The notes under the pieces were generated by a model, which saw only the letters and a list, made by a program, of their open reading frames with translations, made no database searches and was not told where the DNA came from. Shown here piece by piece: positions 56,472-64,000 of a stretch of DNA of 64,000 nucleotides (position 1 is its first letter; every line of letters starts with the position of its first letter). Position numbers and translations under genes: made by a program. Source of the stretch: Aegilops tauschii subsp. strangulata (taxonomy: Eukaryota; Streptophyta; Magnoliopsida; Poales; Poaceae). The DNA is taken from the NCBI RefSeq assembly GCF_002575655.3, contig NC_053037.3, positions 443,827,793 through 443,891,792 on the forward strand. The letters are read 5' to 3'.

Positions 56472-57080
56472 ATGAAGCAGGTTCCCCCCGGCAAGACCCT
56501 TGCCGAGGGCAGCCCCGGCAAGACCCTTGCCGGGGCAGCTCGCCCCACCCCCATAGAGCGAGCCACCCTTGAGCCCACGGTCTCCAACATCATCAACCAC
56601 GTTGGGCCAGGGCTCGGGAGGCACCTCCATGGTGGCATGCAGATCTTTGTGAAGACAAGGAACACTCAAGATCAGATGAGGATTAGAAGACGACGACCCT
56701 CGGCAAGATCCTTGCCGAGGAAGGCCACCAGACCCCCGGCAAGATCCTTGTCGGGGACGACAGCGCGCCCCGGCAAGGCCCTCACCAAGGACGCCAGCAA
56801 GGCCACTACCAGGCCCGCACCAACCAAGTCTCCGCCGCGGTTCGCATGCAGCTGCCAGCCCAACCAGCTGGGCAGGCGCCTGCGTGGCAACATGCAGCTT
56901 CCAGGCCAACTCGGCACACACCTGCGTGGCGGCATGCAGATCTTCGTGAAGACCCTACCACCGCGCCACCTCAGCTGCCTGCCTGCCTACATGGCACCGA
57001 ATGCACCAATGGCCAGGGCGCATGTCAGAGCGAGGAGGAGCGGCGATAGACGGGACGAGCCTCACTCCCGTCCCCAATAA
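56472..57080 (+). CDS. Open frame in the G3 LTR with repeated polyubiquitin-junction peptides
   Basis: 202 codons from ATG 56472 to a stop before 57080. Three in-frame places match the joint between ubiquitin monomers (LRLRGG|MQIFVKTL): RHLHGGMQIFVKT at 56619-56657, THLRGGMQIFVKTLP at 56916-56960, and a weaker RLRGNMQLP at 56877-56903. The rest is Arg/Pro/Thr-rich with repeated GKTLA and ARSLP motifs. The frame lies upstream of the LTR's own TATA box (57199), so if it is ever translated it would be from another transcript. I cannot tell whether the frame is a real gene or the trace of a captured ubiquitin transcript fragment in a GC-rich LTR. Confidence 0.35.
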   Translation: MKQVPPGKTLAEGSPGKTLAGAARPTPIERATLEPTVSNIINHVGPGLGRHLHGGMQIFVKTRNTQDQMRIRRRRPSARSLPRKATRPPARSLSGTTARPGKALTKDASKATTRPAPTKSPPRFACSCQPNQLGRRLRGNMQLPGQLGTHLRGGMQIFVKTLPPRHLSCLPAYMAPNAPMARAHVRARRSGDRRDEPHSRPQ

Positions 57081-57198
57081 AGCAAGAGGACACCTCAGCT
57101 ACGCATTAAATGCGCCTTGTCCTGTAATACAAGCGATAAGCTCGCAATACTGTGCGCCTTTCCACCTCCTCGATGCCACTGTGGCAGCCCCTTTCGAC

Positions 57199-57206
57199 TA
57201 TAAAAG
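57199..57206 (+). promoter_or_regulatory. TATA box of the G3 LTR
   Basis: TATAAAAG in GACTATAAAAGGAGGCC, with the LTR end about 250 bp downstream, a usual spacing for R and U5. Confidence 0.65.
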
Positions 57207-57459
57207 GAGGCCAATGGCATACTGGAGAAGGATACGGCTCTTTCGAACCACGCACTCACCATAGCTAGTTCGAGAGCCCAAGAACTCTCTGAAATACACC
57301 CACCAAAGCAGGACTAGGGTTTTACGCATCCTCGTGGCCCGAACCTGGGTAAACGATCCTCGTGCTGATTACTAATCCTACTCTTCTCGCAACCCTGCGC
57401 CTCGGCAACCGTAGTAGGGATTCTTGTGATCCCATAGGTGTCGTTCCACACCGACATCT

Positions 57460-58483
57460 TTGGCGCGCCATGTAGGGGGCGCAATTGTGAGAATCTGGTC
57501 TAGTAGCTCGGCCATGGCGATCGGCTTGTTAGGAGCCGAACGGCCCGTGCCAGTGCGGGCGAGCAGCGGGCCGGTCGCGGACTGGACCCAGGCCATGGTC
57601 CGCGAACACCAGCATCGCCCTGGCAGTCAGAGCCTGGCGAGCGGCGTCGTTCGCGCGCGAGACGACCGGCCGCACGTCGCCAGATCCAAAGACAAAGTTG
57701 GACCCTCCGCAGGCGGCGTGGGGCCCTCCAGGAGTGTCGTTGTGCCACCCCCGGGCGGCGCAGCGACCTCCAAGACGCCCACGCTGGCGACCATTGCGCG
57801 CTCTTCCCATGGTGTGCGCGACGAGCAGCATCACCACGCCGGTGACCCTGGGCACCGCCGTGGGAAGAGCCCTGTGCATCGTCCGCGGGATGAAGGAGTT
57901 CAGCATGCCCGCCGAAGTGCTGGCGAAAATGGCACGCAGCCGTTGGGTCGTAACGGAGCTCCTTCTAACGTGGTTAGAAGTCGAAGCGCGCCGCGATCCA
58001 CGCAGCTGTCGCCGCCGCCCATGCCAGCAGAAGCTTTGGCGCGCGCGCAGCTGCTCCTCGACTTCCCTCCTGCTGCAGAGAAGCTCGACGAGTGGAGGGC
58101 CACCATCCGGAGCCTCGTCGCTATCGCCAACAAAGACGATCTGCGGCCGGCAGGGCCCTCGGGTCGGCGCTCCACCGAGCCATGACATCCTGGCGCTGGG
58201 AGGACTGGGGAGCTGCGGCCATGGTGCACTCTTCTCCTCCTCGCCAGCCGCCGCGGGCGTCGGCCCATCGTGACGACGCTTGTGATAACATCTCCATAGC
58301 GTCGTTCGACCCGCGGACCCTCCGCGACCAGCGCCAAGTTCTTCGGGAATGAGCTCACGAAGACGCTCGGACCACCATCGAGCGCCGGCGCGAAACACGC
58401 CACCAGTCTGACAAGCGGGCGGGACCCGCTATGGACCACCCAACACCGGGGGGCTCCAGCGGCCTACCTTACGAGGTGGGTTG
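57460..58483 (+). pseudogene. G3 gag N-terminal part, frameshifted and truncated
   Basis: Frame 57460-58185 carries an Ala/Arg/Pro-rich start (APVADWTQAMVREHQHRP-like) and LARAQLLLDFPPAAEKLDEW, a typical segment of grass gypsy gag. The frame then changes near 58150 to one containing DACDNISIASFDPRTLRDQR, a TGA at about 58350, and AHEDARTTIERRR, again gag-like. It ends at the CACTA-3 insertion. The ATG at 57460 overlaps the primer site, so the true start is probably downstream (57513 or later). Confidence 0.55.
57461..57479 (+). other. G3 primer binding site
   Basis: TGGCGCGCCATGTAGGGGG begins four bases after the LTR end (57456). The spacing and TGG start fit a primer site; the tRNA is not assigned. 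Confidence 0.5.
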
Positions 58484-58822
58484 CACTACAAAAAAAGACA
58501 CATCCGTGACATTTTGGGCTGAACGAAATTTTTTTCTATCATACATATGACACTTCTATGACGATAATTGTGACAAAACCCGGTATCATCATAGATGTGG
58601 TGGGCTCCTACTTCTATGACAAAAAATCATGACAGAAAATGGGCTTTTCGTCCTGGGCGGGCCGGAGACGCAGCTGCATGACATTCTTTGGGCCGTCCAT
58701 GACGGAAAAAACCGTAGTAGAAGCGAGGGCGAGGAAAATTTCGGCGAGTTCCCTGTTATGGTGGGAGGTCGGGGGCCGAGCGATGCGCGTTTCTCTCATA
58801 CACGTACGCGCGTGTGTGCGAG

Positions 58823-58890
58823 GCGTTGGCTCTAACTGAACCCGAGCGAGGCGTTGGGCTCTAACTGAACCCGAGCGATTGCACTGCAGG
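58823..58890. repeat. ~34-bp tandem repeat in CACTA-3
   Basis: GAGGCGTTGGCTCTAACTGA and GAGGCGTTGGGCTCTAACTG are consecutive, both followed by ACCCGAGCGA. Confidence 0.7.
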
Positions 58891-59090
58891 CTACGCGTTA
58901 CTGAACCCGAGGATCGATCGATGGCTGTTAACCGAACCCGATCGAGCGATTAATTCGCTACTGCTGCTAACTAAAGCCGATCGATTGGATGAACAGTGAG
59001 CGTTGTGGGGGGGGGGGGGGTTGGATGAACAGTGAGCGGTGGCATTGCCTCTGGATGAACAGGACCCCGTGGTGTGGTGGAGGGCTGGAT

Positions 59091-59608
59091 GAACAGTAGA
59101 CGGTGGAGGGGTGCCCGTGGAGGGGTGGTTGAACAGGACCCCGTGGTGTGGAGGGCTAGATGAATAGTAGACGGTGGAGGGGTGCCCGTGGAGGGGTGGT
59201 TGAACAGTAGCCGGTGGAGTAGCGCGCGGTGGAGGCTAGATGACAGGAGCCCGTGGAGGCTGGAGGAGGTCGACGGTGGGGATGAACAGTATCCCGTGGA
59301 GTCCCGTTTTGTGGTACGCCACACCCCTCCTGATGAACAGGACCCCCGTTTCGACCGTAGGAGGTCCGTTTCGTCCGTTTTGCGGTACGCCACACCCCTC
59401 CCGATCAACAGGACCCCCGTTTCGACCGTAGGAGATCTGTTTCGTCCGTTTTGCGGTACGCCATACCCCTCCCGATCAACAGGACCCCCGTTTCAACCGT
59501 AGGAGGTCCGTTTCCTCCGTTTTGCGGTACGCCAGACCCCCTCCCGGTCAACAGGACCCCGTTCCGAACATAGGAGGTCTGTTTCCTCCGTTGTGCGGTA
59601 CGCCAGGC
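59091..59608. repeat. 71-bp tandem repeat array in CACTA-3
   Basis: GTACGCCA(C/T/G)ACCCC at 59314, 59385, 59456, 59527 and a start at 59598 are all 71 bp apart. An earlier pair GAACAGTAGACGGTGG / GAATAGTAGACGGTGG (59091/59162) has the same spacing. Units carry GATGAACAGGACCCCCGTT. Confidence 0.8.
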
Positions 59609-59639
59609 CTTGTTTCCATCGCCTGCTCCGTCCAAGCCC

Positions 59640-59785
59640 TCCCGATGAACACGACCACGCATTCCGTTCCGACCCAGCCGGTTGGCTCCCACGCGTTCCG
59701 TTGCCTCCCGATGAACACGACGCATTCCGTTGCCTCCCCATGAACACGATGCATTCCATTGCCTCCCCATGAACACGACGACGAC
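59640..59785. repeat. Degenerate ATGAACACGAC repeats
   Basis: CCTCCCGATGAACACGAC-type words recur at irregular 25-60-bp steps, a decayed extension of the adjacent array. Confidence 0.5.
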
Positions 59786-60303
59786 GTTGTTTCTCCGTTC
59801 CGACCCAGCCATGTACACGAGCCCTACATATGCGCGAGTAGGTGTTCGAGACCCCGCTTGTATGTACACATACGTGGCCGTATTTTCTTTCTTGCACCCT
59901 GGCCGCTGTACGTACGTGTACATGCTACGTGCGCGCCTCTACTACGACACGTACGCGCCTCTACTATGATACGTGCGCGCATCTACATCCACCAGTATAT
60001 ATGTACGTACACGTTTGCGACCAGAATGACAACGCTACATACGCTTCGACCAGGTGGGTCCCGACTGTCAGGCACTTCCTTGCCTGGGAAGATGTAGTTG
60101 GTGGGTCCCAGCAGTCAGGGGGGCGAATCAATTTTTTTTGCCCGGACGCACTTCCTTGCGTGCGAAGATGTAGCTGGTGGGTCCCAGCAGTCAGGGGCAA
60201 CCGTTTTTTCGTGAAATACGGTTGCCCGTCCGGTGGGTCCCCGCTGTTAGGTGGAGGAATAATTATTTTGCACGTAACAAGGAGGCACTTCCTTGCTGCG
60301 GCT

Positions 60304-60729
60304 GTGGACCCAACTGTCAGCCTCTCCACGTACAGTCCACGTCCGATGGAAGCCGTTCCTTGACCACGTTGACCACGCCGCGCTGGGAGCACCAAGGCGG
60401 TGGACGACGGCGAGGCCTAGGAAGGGGACGACGCGGAGCCGGGGAAGACGCGACAGTGGATGCCCACTCGTAGAGGAGTACGAGGGTTCACTGGTTTGCT
60501 GCGGTGTGAGGCTGCCGTTGCCGCAGAATAACAGGGGGTGTGGGTGAGTAGAGGGATGGCCTTGCCAGCGGTGGGAGTAGTAGGGGGCGGTGAGGCCTCC
60601 GCCGCATCGCAGCCGGCCACGGGAGGTAGGAGCACGAGGCACGACCGGCGCTGGTTTGGGCAGCTGGAGCAAGAAGACCAGAGGTTGAAGAAGCACTACT
60701 GCCGTTGGATGGACATCGTACGGTCACTG
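60304..60729. repeat. CACTA-3 internal ~430-bp repeat, copy 1
   Basis: From GGACCCAACTGTCAGCCTCT through GACGACGGCGAGGCCTAGGA to TGGACATCGTACGGTCACTG. The same order of blocks recurs at 61028, 61971 and about 62681. Frames read through it are Arg/Gly/Pro-rich and not protein-like. Confidence 0.75.
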
Positions 60730-61027
60730 GAGGTAGAATCGTGCATATTGACTAAGTTGACAAAGCCCTCCGTCCCCGTCAACTTAGTAGGCCCATAAGT
60801 CAGCCTGCCACTATACTGGGTCCAAGCTAACAGGGGGAGTATTCTTTTTTTTTGTGCGTAATAAGGAGGCACTTCCTTGCGTGCGAAGATATAGCTGGTG
60901 GGTCCGAGCTGTCAGCGGCGGTAACGTTTTTTTGCGAAATACAGAGGCCCTTTCGGTGGGTCCCTGATGTCCAGTGGAGGAAACATTATTTTACGCGTAA
61001 TAAGGAGGCATTTCCTTGCGTGCGGCC

Positions 61028-61450
61028 GTGGACCCAGCTGTCGGCCTCTCCACGTACAATCCACATCAGATGCATGTCGATCGTTGACCACGTTGACCAG
61101 GCCGCGCCGAGAGCACCAGGACGGTGGACGACGGCGAGGCCTAGGAAGGGAACGACATGGAGGCAGGGAAGACACGGCAGTTGTTTCCCACGCGGAGGGG
61201 AGTACGACTGTACGAGGGTTTACTGGTTCGTCTGCCGTCACCGGAGAATAACAGCAGGTGTGGGTGAGTAGAGGGATGGCTAGGCCAGCGATGGGAGTAC
61301 GGTGGGATGGTGAGGCCTGCACGGCAGCACAGCCGACGCGGGGAGGAGGGAGCAGGCAGTCCCGCTGGCGCTTGTTTGAGCGGCTGGAGCAGGAAGAGCA
61401 GAGATTGAAGGAGCACGACGGCCGTTCGATGGACATCCAACTGTCACTGC
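61028..61450. repeat. CACTA-3 internal ~430-bp repeat, copy 2
   Basis: GGACCCAGCTGTCGGCCTCT to GGACATCCAACTGTCACTGC; more diverged from copy 1 than copy 3 is. Confidence 0.75.
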
Positions 61451-61970
61451 TTGTGCGTCAACCATTTTTTTTAGGAAAGCCTCAAATCTGTGGAAAACAG
61501 CATACAACCCATCTGCCATTATTTCTAATAATTTACAGCCCATTTGCTAATTCTTAAGGTTTTTTTTGGAGCCCATATTCTTTTTGTTAGCATTACAGCC
61601 CATATTGTGGCCACGGTTAAAAAATTATACGAAATTTTGCATATTTCGGTGCGGTCCGAACTGTTTTCAATCCCGAAATTTCGACTCACATTCAAACTGA
61701 TTTTAAAAATAAATGTATATCAATATAAAATCCAACAAATTATCCACGCATAAAAATTAATGTAATTTAAAATCTCGAAATGAAAAAAAGATATTTGAAA
61801 CTAATTGCCGTTTGATGTATTTTAAAAATGTACAGCCCATTTCTCATTACTCATAGGCCATTTTCTCGGCCAGCCGAATGAAGCTCTCCTCATCTTGAAA
61901 GATTTGCAGCCCAACAGGCCTGACAAAGCGACTTACTTGGCATATCACAAAAAAACTGGGCTGTGGCCGT
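61451..61970. other. AT-rich insertion between repeat copies 2 and 3
   Basis: Contrasts sharply in composition with its GC-rich neighbours. CAGCCCATTTGC-type words recur. No gene and no clear element ends were found. Confidence 0.4.
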
Positions 61971-62399
61971 GGACCCAGCTGGCAGCCTCTCCACGTACAG
62001 TACACTTCCGATGGAAGTCGGTCGTTGACCACATTGACCACGCCGCGCCGAGAGCACCAAGGCGGTGGATAACGGCGAGGCCTAGGAAGGGGACGACGCG
62101 GAGCCGGGGAAGACACGGCAGTGGATGCCCACATGGAGAGGAGTACGAGGGTTCACTGGTTCGGCTGCGGCGTGAGGCTGCCGTCGCCGCAGAATAATAG
62201 TGGGTGTGGGTGAGTAGAGGGATACCCTGGGCCAGCGGTGGGAGTAGTAGGGGGCGGTGAGGCCTCCGCGGCATCACAGCCGGCCACGAGAGGCAGGAGC
62301 ACACGGCTCGACCGGCGCTGCTTTGGGCGGCTGGAGCAAGAAGACCAGAGGTTGAAGAAGCACTATGGCCGTTGGATGGACATCGTACGGTCACTGGAG
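61971..62399. repeat. CACTA-3 internal ~430-bp repeat, copy 3
   Basis: Closest to copy 1: shares TAGGAAGGGGACGACGCGGA and ATCGTACGGTCACTGGAG. Confidence 0.75.
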
Positions 62400-62680
62400 C
62401 TAGAGTCATTCATATTAACTAAGTTGATAAAGCCCTCCGTCCTCGTCAACTTAGTAGGCCCACAAGCCAGCCACCCACTATCGTGGGTCCCAGCTAGCAG
62501 GGGGTATTCATTTTTTGGTGCGTAATAAGGAGCCACTTCCTTGCGTGCGAAGATATAGCTGGTGGGTCCGACCTGTCAGCGGGGGGGGGGGGCGTTTTTT
62601 TCGCGAAATACAGAAGCCCTTCCCACGTACAGTGCACGTACAGTGCGTAATAAGGAGGAACTTTCCTTGCGTGTGACCAT

Positions 62681-63073
62681 GGACCTCGTGGGTCCCAGCC
62701 GTCAGGCTCTCCACGTACAGTCCTCTTCCGATGACTCTCGTATGTTGACCACACCGCGCCGAGTGCACCGAGGCGGTGGACGACGGCAAGGCCCCAGACT
62801 GGAATGACCCGGAGATGGGGAAGACGCGGCAGTGGAGTCGCAGACGGAGAGGAGTGGGAAACTTGATTGGTTCGGGTGCGGGGGGGGGGGCCTACACTCG
62901 GTAGAGAATAACAGGAGGTGCGGAGTGGAGGGATGTCCTGGCCGTTGGCGGGGTAGCGTTTCGCTGAGGAGCGCAAAACAACGCCATTGGACGCCGAAGG
63001 CTGGAGCAGGCGGTTCCGGCAGTGCTGGGGGAACAAGATGAGAGATTGAAGAAGAATGCTGGCCGTTGGATGT
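62681..63073. repeat. CACTA-3 internal ~430-bp repeat, copy 4 (degenerate)
   Basis: Retains GGCTCTCCACGTACAGTC, GCACCGAGGCGGTGGACGAC, GAAGACGCGGCAGTGG and CTGGCCGTTGGATG in order, with many changes between. Confidence 0.65.
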
Positions 63074-63813
63074 AAATCCAACGCCTTCTTAGGCTTCGAC
63101 CTACTGGCCCACATGTCAGCCAGTCCATTTGTTTTTTTAGTCCATTTGGTGGGCTGGGTGAAACAATGATGTAGCATCTATGCAGCCCATTTAAATCCCA
63201 TTTGCATTTTTCTCGAAATCCGCGGACTTGCTGGGCTGGGTGAAAATATCATGTTGGGCTAGACGGAGAAATGTTATAAAAACATAAACACATGATTGCA
63301 CGTTAGTAAAATCTTTGCAAGCTTATGTACGCAATCACTAGGAGTAAACTTGCCAAGTTATATATAAACAATTATTATTATTATTTTGTAAGAACTTTCA
63401 ACTTACGAAATAAAATATCAGTTTAATTTGATGAGTTAATAGTACGTGGGGTATTATTATTTTTTAGGCTAGACGTGGGACAGTTGAGTTGGTTCTAGGG
63501 GAAAGTACTGGGAGAAAACTCAGTTTACATCGAAAAAGAAAGTGGGAGAAAATTCAGAGACCTGCTGGGTCCACCTGAGGTGGGGAATATGTTGGGAGGA
63601 AGGAGATTCAAAGCACGGCAGCCGAGTGAACTAGTTTTTTTTACGGACAAGTGAACTAGTTTACATACATAAGCAAATAGCCACTAAAAAAGCAATCAGG
63701 TTAATGGGTTTTTAAAAGAAATATTTCGGACAAAACAGATAATTACGACACATAGGCTAATGCATGAAACACTCAGATGATAAAGGTGCTTATAAACAGA
63801 TAAAGTACAACAT
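63074..63813. other. AT-rich stretch before the exonuclease-like gene
   Basis: Roughly 740 bp without a gene. It would include the 3' untranslated region of the minus-strand coding fragment. A run of ATTATTATTATT lies near 63372. Confidence 0.45.
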
Positions 63814-64000
63814 CTAGACCTTCTTGGCCCGCTTGATCATGACGCTGCGGCTATCCGTGTACTCGTCGGTTACGGGAAGCAGACACGCCCTCATGTCCAA
63901 GATCTTCCTGTACATGTCGTAGCATGCGTATGCGTCCTTGGTCATGTAGGTTATGTAGGCTGGATTCAGAGGTACCTCCCACGTGTTCAGGTCGTCTTCT
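63814..64000 (-). CDS. DEDDy-type 3'-5' exonuclease-like protein, C-terminal fragment (cut by window edge)
   Basis: The minus strand from the window edge encodes 61 open codons and a TAG at 63814-63816. It reads TWEVPLNPAYITYMTKDAYACYDMYRKIL-like; the key part is YITYMTKDAYACYDMYRKIL. Y-M-T-K-D fits the Exo III motif Y-x(3)-D of DEDDy exonucleases of the RNase D/WRN type, where W, L, a Y-A-x-x-D-A-Y element and a following helix are conserved near the domain's C-terminus. A basic tail (RAKKV) ends it. The start, the other three catalytic acids and any exons lie outside. Such exonucleases trim DNA or RNA 3' ends. It could be a gene captured by CACTA-3 or a host gene beside it. Confidence 0.6.
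   Translation of the reverse strand, partial: EDDLNTWEVPLNPAYITYMTKDAYACYDMYRKILDMRACLLPVTDEYTDSRSVMIKRAKKV

Larger units (their letters stand above)
56302..57456 (+). repeat. G3 5' LTR
   Basis: TGTCGGTGTACAAAAGAAGG to GTTCCACACCGACA, with terminal TGTCGGTGT/ACACCGACA inverted repeats. It contains an unusual long open frame (56472-57080) with polyubiquitin-like peptides, clustered inverted repeats, and a TATA box at 57199. Confidence 0.8.
56302..58483 (+). mobile_element. Gypsy element G3: 5' LTR and gag start, interrupted by CACTA-3
   Basis: A 1155-bp LTR (TGTCGGTGT to ACACCGACA), primer-site region and a decayed gag frame, then CACTACAAAAAAAG at 58484. The rest of the element lies beyond CACTA-3, outside the window. 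Family not named. Confidence 0.75.
58484..64000 (+). mobile_element. CACTA-3 transposon, left end onward
   Basis: TIR CACTACAAAAAAAGACACAT at 58484, preceded by TTG as candidate 3-bp target copy; subterminal TCTATGACGATAATTGTGAC and similar words follow. Then come tandem repeats (58823-59780), four copies of a ~430-bp block (60304-63073), and AT-rich sequence. No transposase domain in the window and no right end seen, so the right limit is only the window edge. Confidence 0.65.

Noticed and set aside
56840..56860. A fourth ATGCAG near 56846 as another ubiquitin start
   Set aside because: It is not in frame with the other three and lacks both the Gly-Gly and IFVKT sides.
56249..56921. Two long minus-strand frames across the G3 LTR (138 and 221 codons)
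   Set aside because: They are shadows of the GC-rich LTR; the ubiquitin-like signal is on the plus strand.
57529..58398. 289-codon minus-strand frame opposite the G3 gag
   Set aside because: High GC content gives long chance frames. Composition is Arg/Gly/Pro-biased, and gag motifs are on the plus strand.
59091..59785. CRISPR-like array
   Set aside because: The units are contiguous, whole-length tandem repeats without unique spacers, in plant transposon DNA.

Overview
The window is intergenic DNA of a large-genome grass, almost certainly Triticeae (wheat, barley or a relative). I infer this from the LTR termini (Angela/BARE-type copia ends, Fatima-like and Athila/Sabrina-like gypsy ends), CACTA transposon ends and a total lack of intact housekeeping genes. 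Nearly every base belongs to nested transposable elements. Family names are recalled from known Triticeae repeats and were not checked against a database.

Nesting, left to right. (1) 1-16962 is the 3' part of a Fatima-like gypsy element (F2). Its antisense gene is split by a minus-strand copia element in a tandem LTR-internal-LTR-internal-partial-LTR arrangement (473-15851). (2) 16963-17332 is the end of an Angela/BARE-type LTR. (3) 17333-17364 and 30515-30713 are two pieces of one CACTA end (CACTA-1), split by a deleted minus-strand Athila-like element (Athila B, 17365-30509) with 5-bp target duplications GACGC. Athila B's right LTR is in turn split by Fatima-like element F1 (21148-30225; gag, protease and a four-exon antisense gene, but no polymerase region). 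(4) 30714-40462 is Athila A (minus strand): a decayed pol plus a tandem array of about 1.38-kb units. (5) 40463-46285 is Athila C (plus strand), with two LTRs, a gag remnant and a tRNA-Asp-type primer binding site. (6) 46286 starts CACTA-2, carrying a minus-strand multi-exon gene with tandemly duplicated exons (47.5-53.1 kb), followed by AT-rich sequence with short repeats. (7) 56302-58483 is the 5' LTR and gag start of another gypsy element, whose LTR carries in-frame copies of a polyubiquitin-junction peptide. (8) 58484 starts CACTA-3, rich in subterminal repeats. At the right edge (63814-64000, minus strand) lies the C-terminus of a DEDDy-type 3'-5' exonuclease-like protein.

Almost all coding sequence is retroelement gag/pol or element-encoded antisense genes, mostly broken. 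Relative ages follow from the nesting: Athila A is older than CACTA-1 and Athila C; CACTA-1 is older than Athila B and the Angela LTR; Athila B is older than F1; F2 is older than the copia tandem; the last gypsy is older than CACTA-3. No tRNA, rRNA, CRISPR or intact host gene was found.
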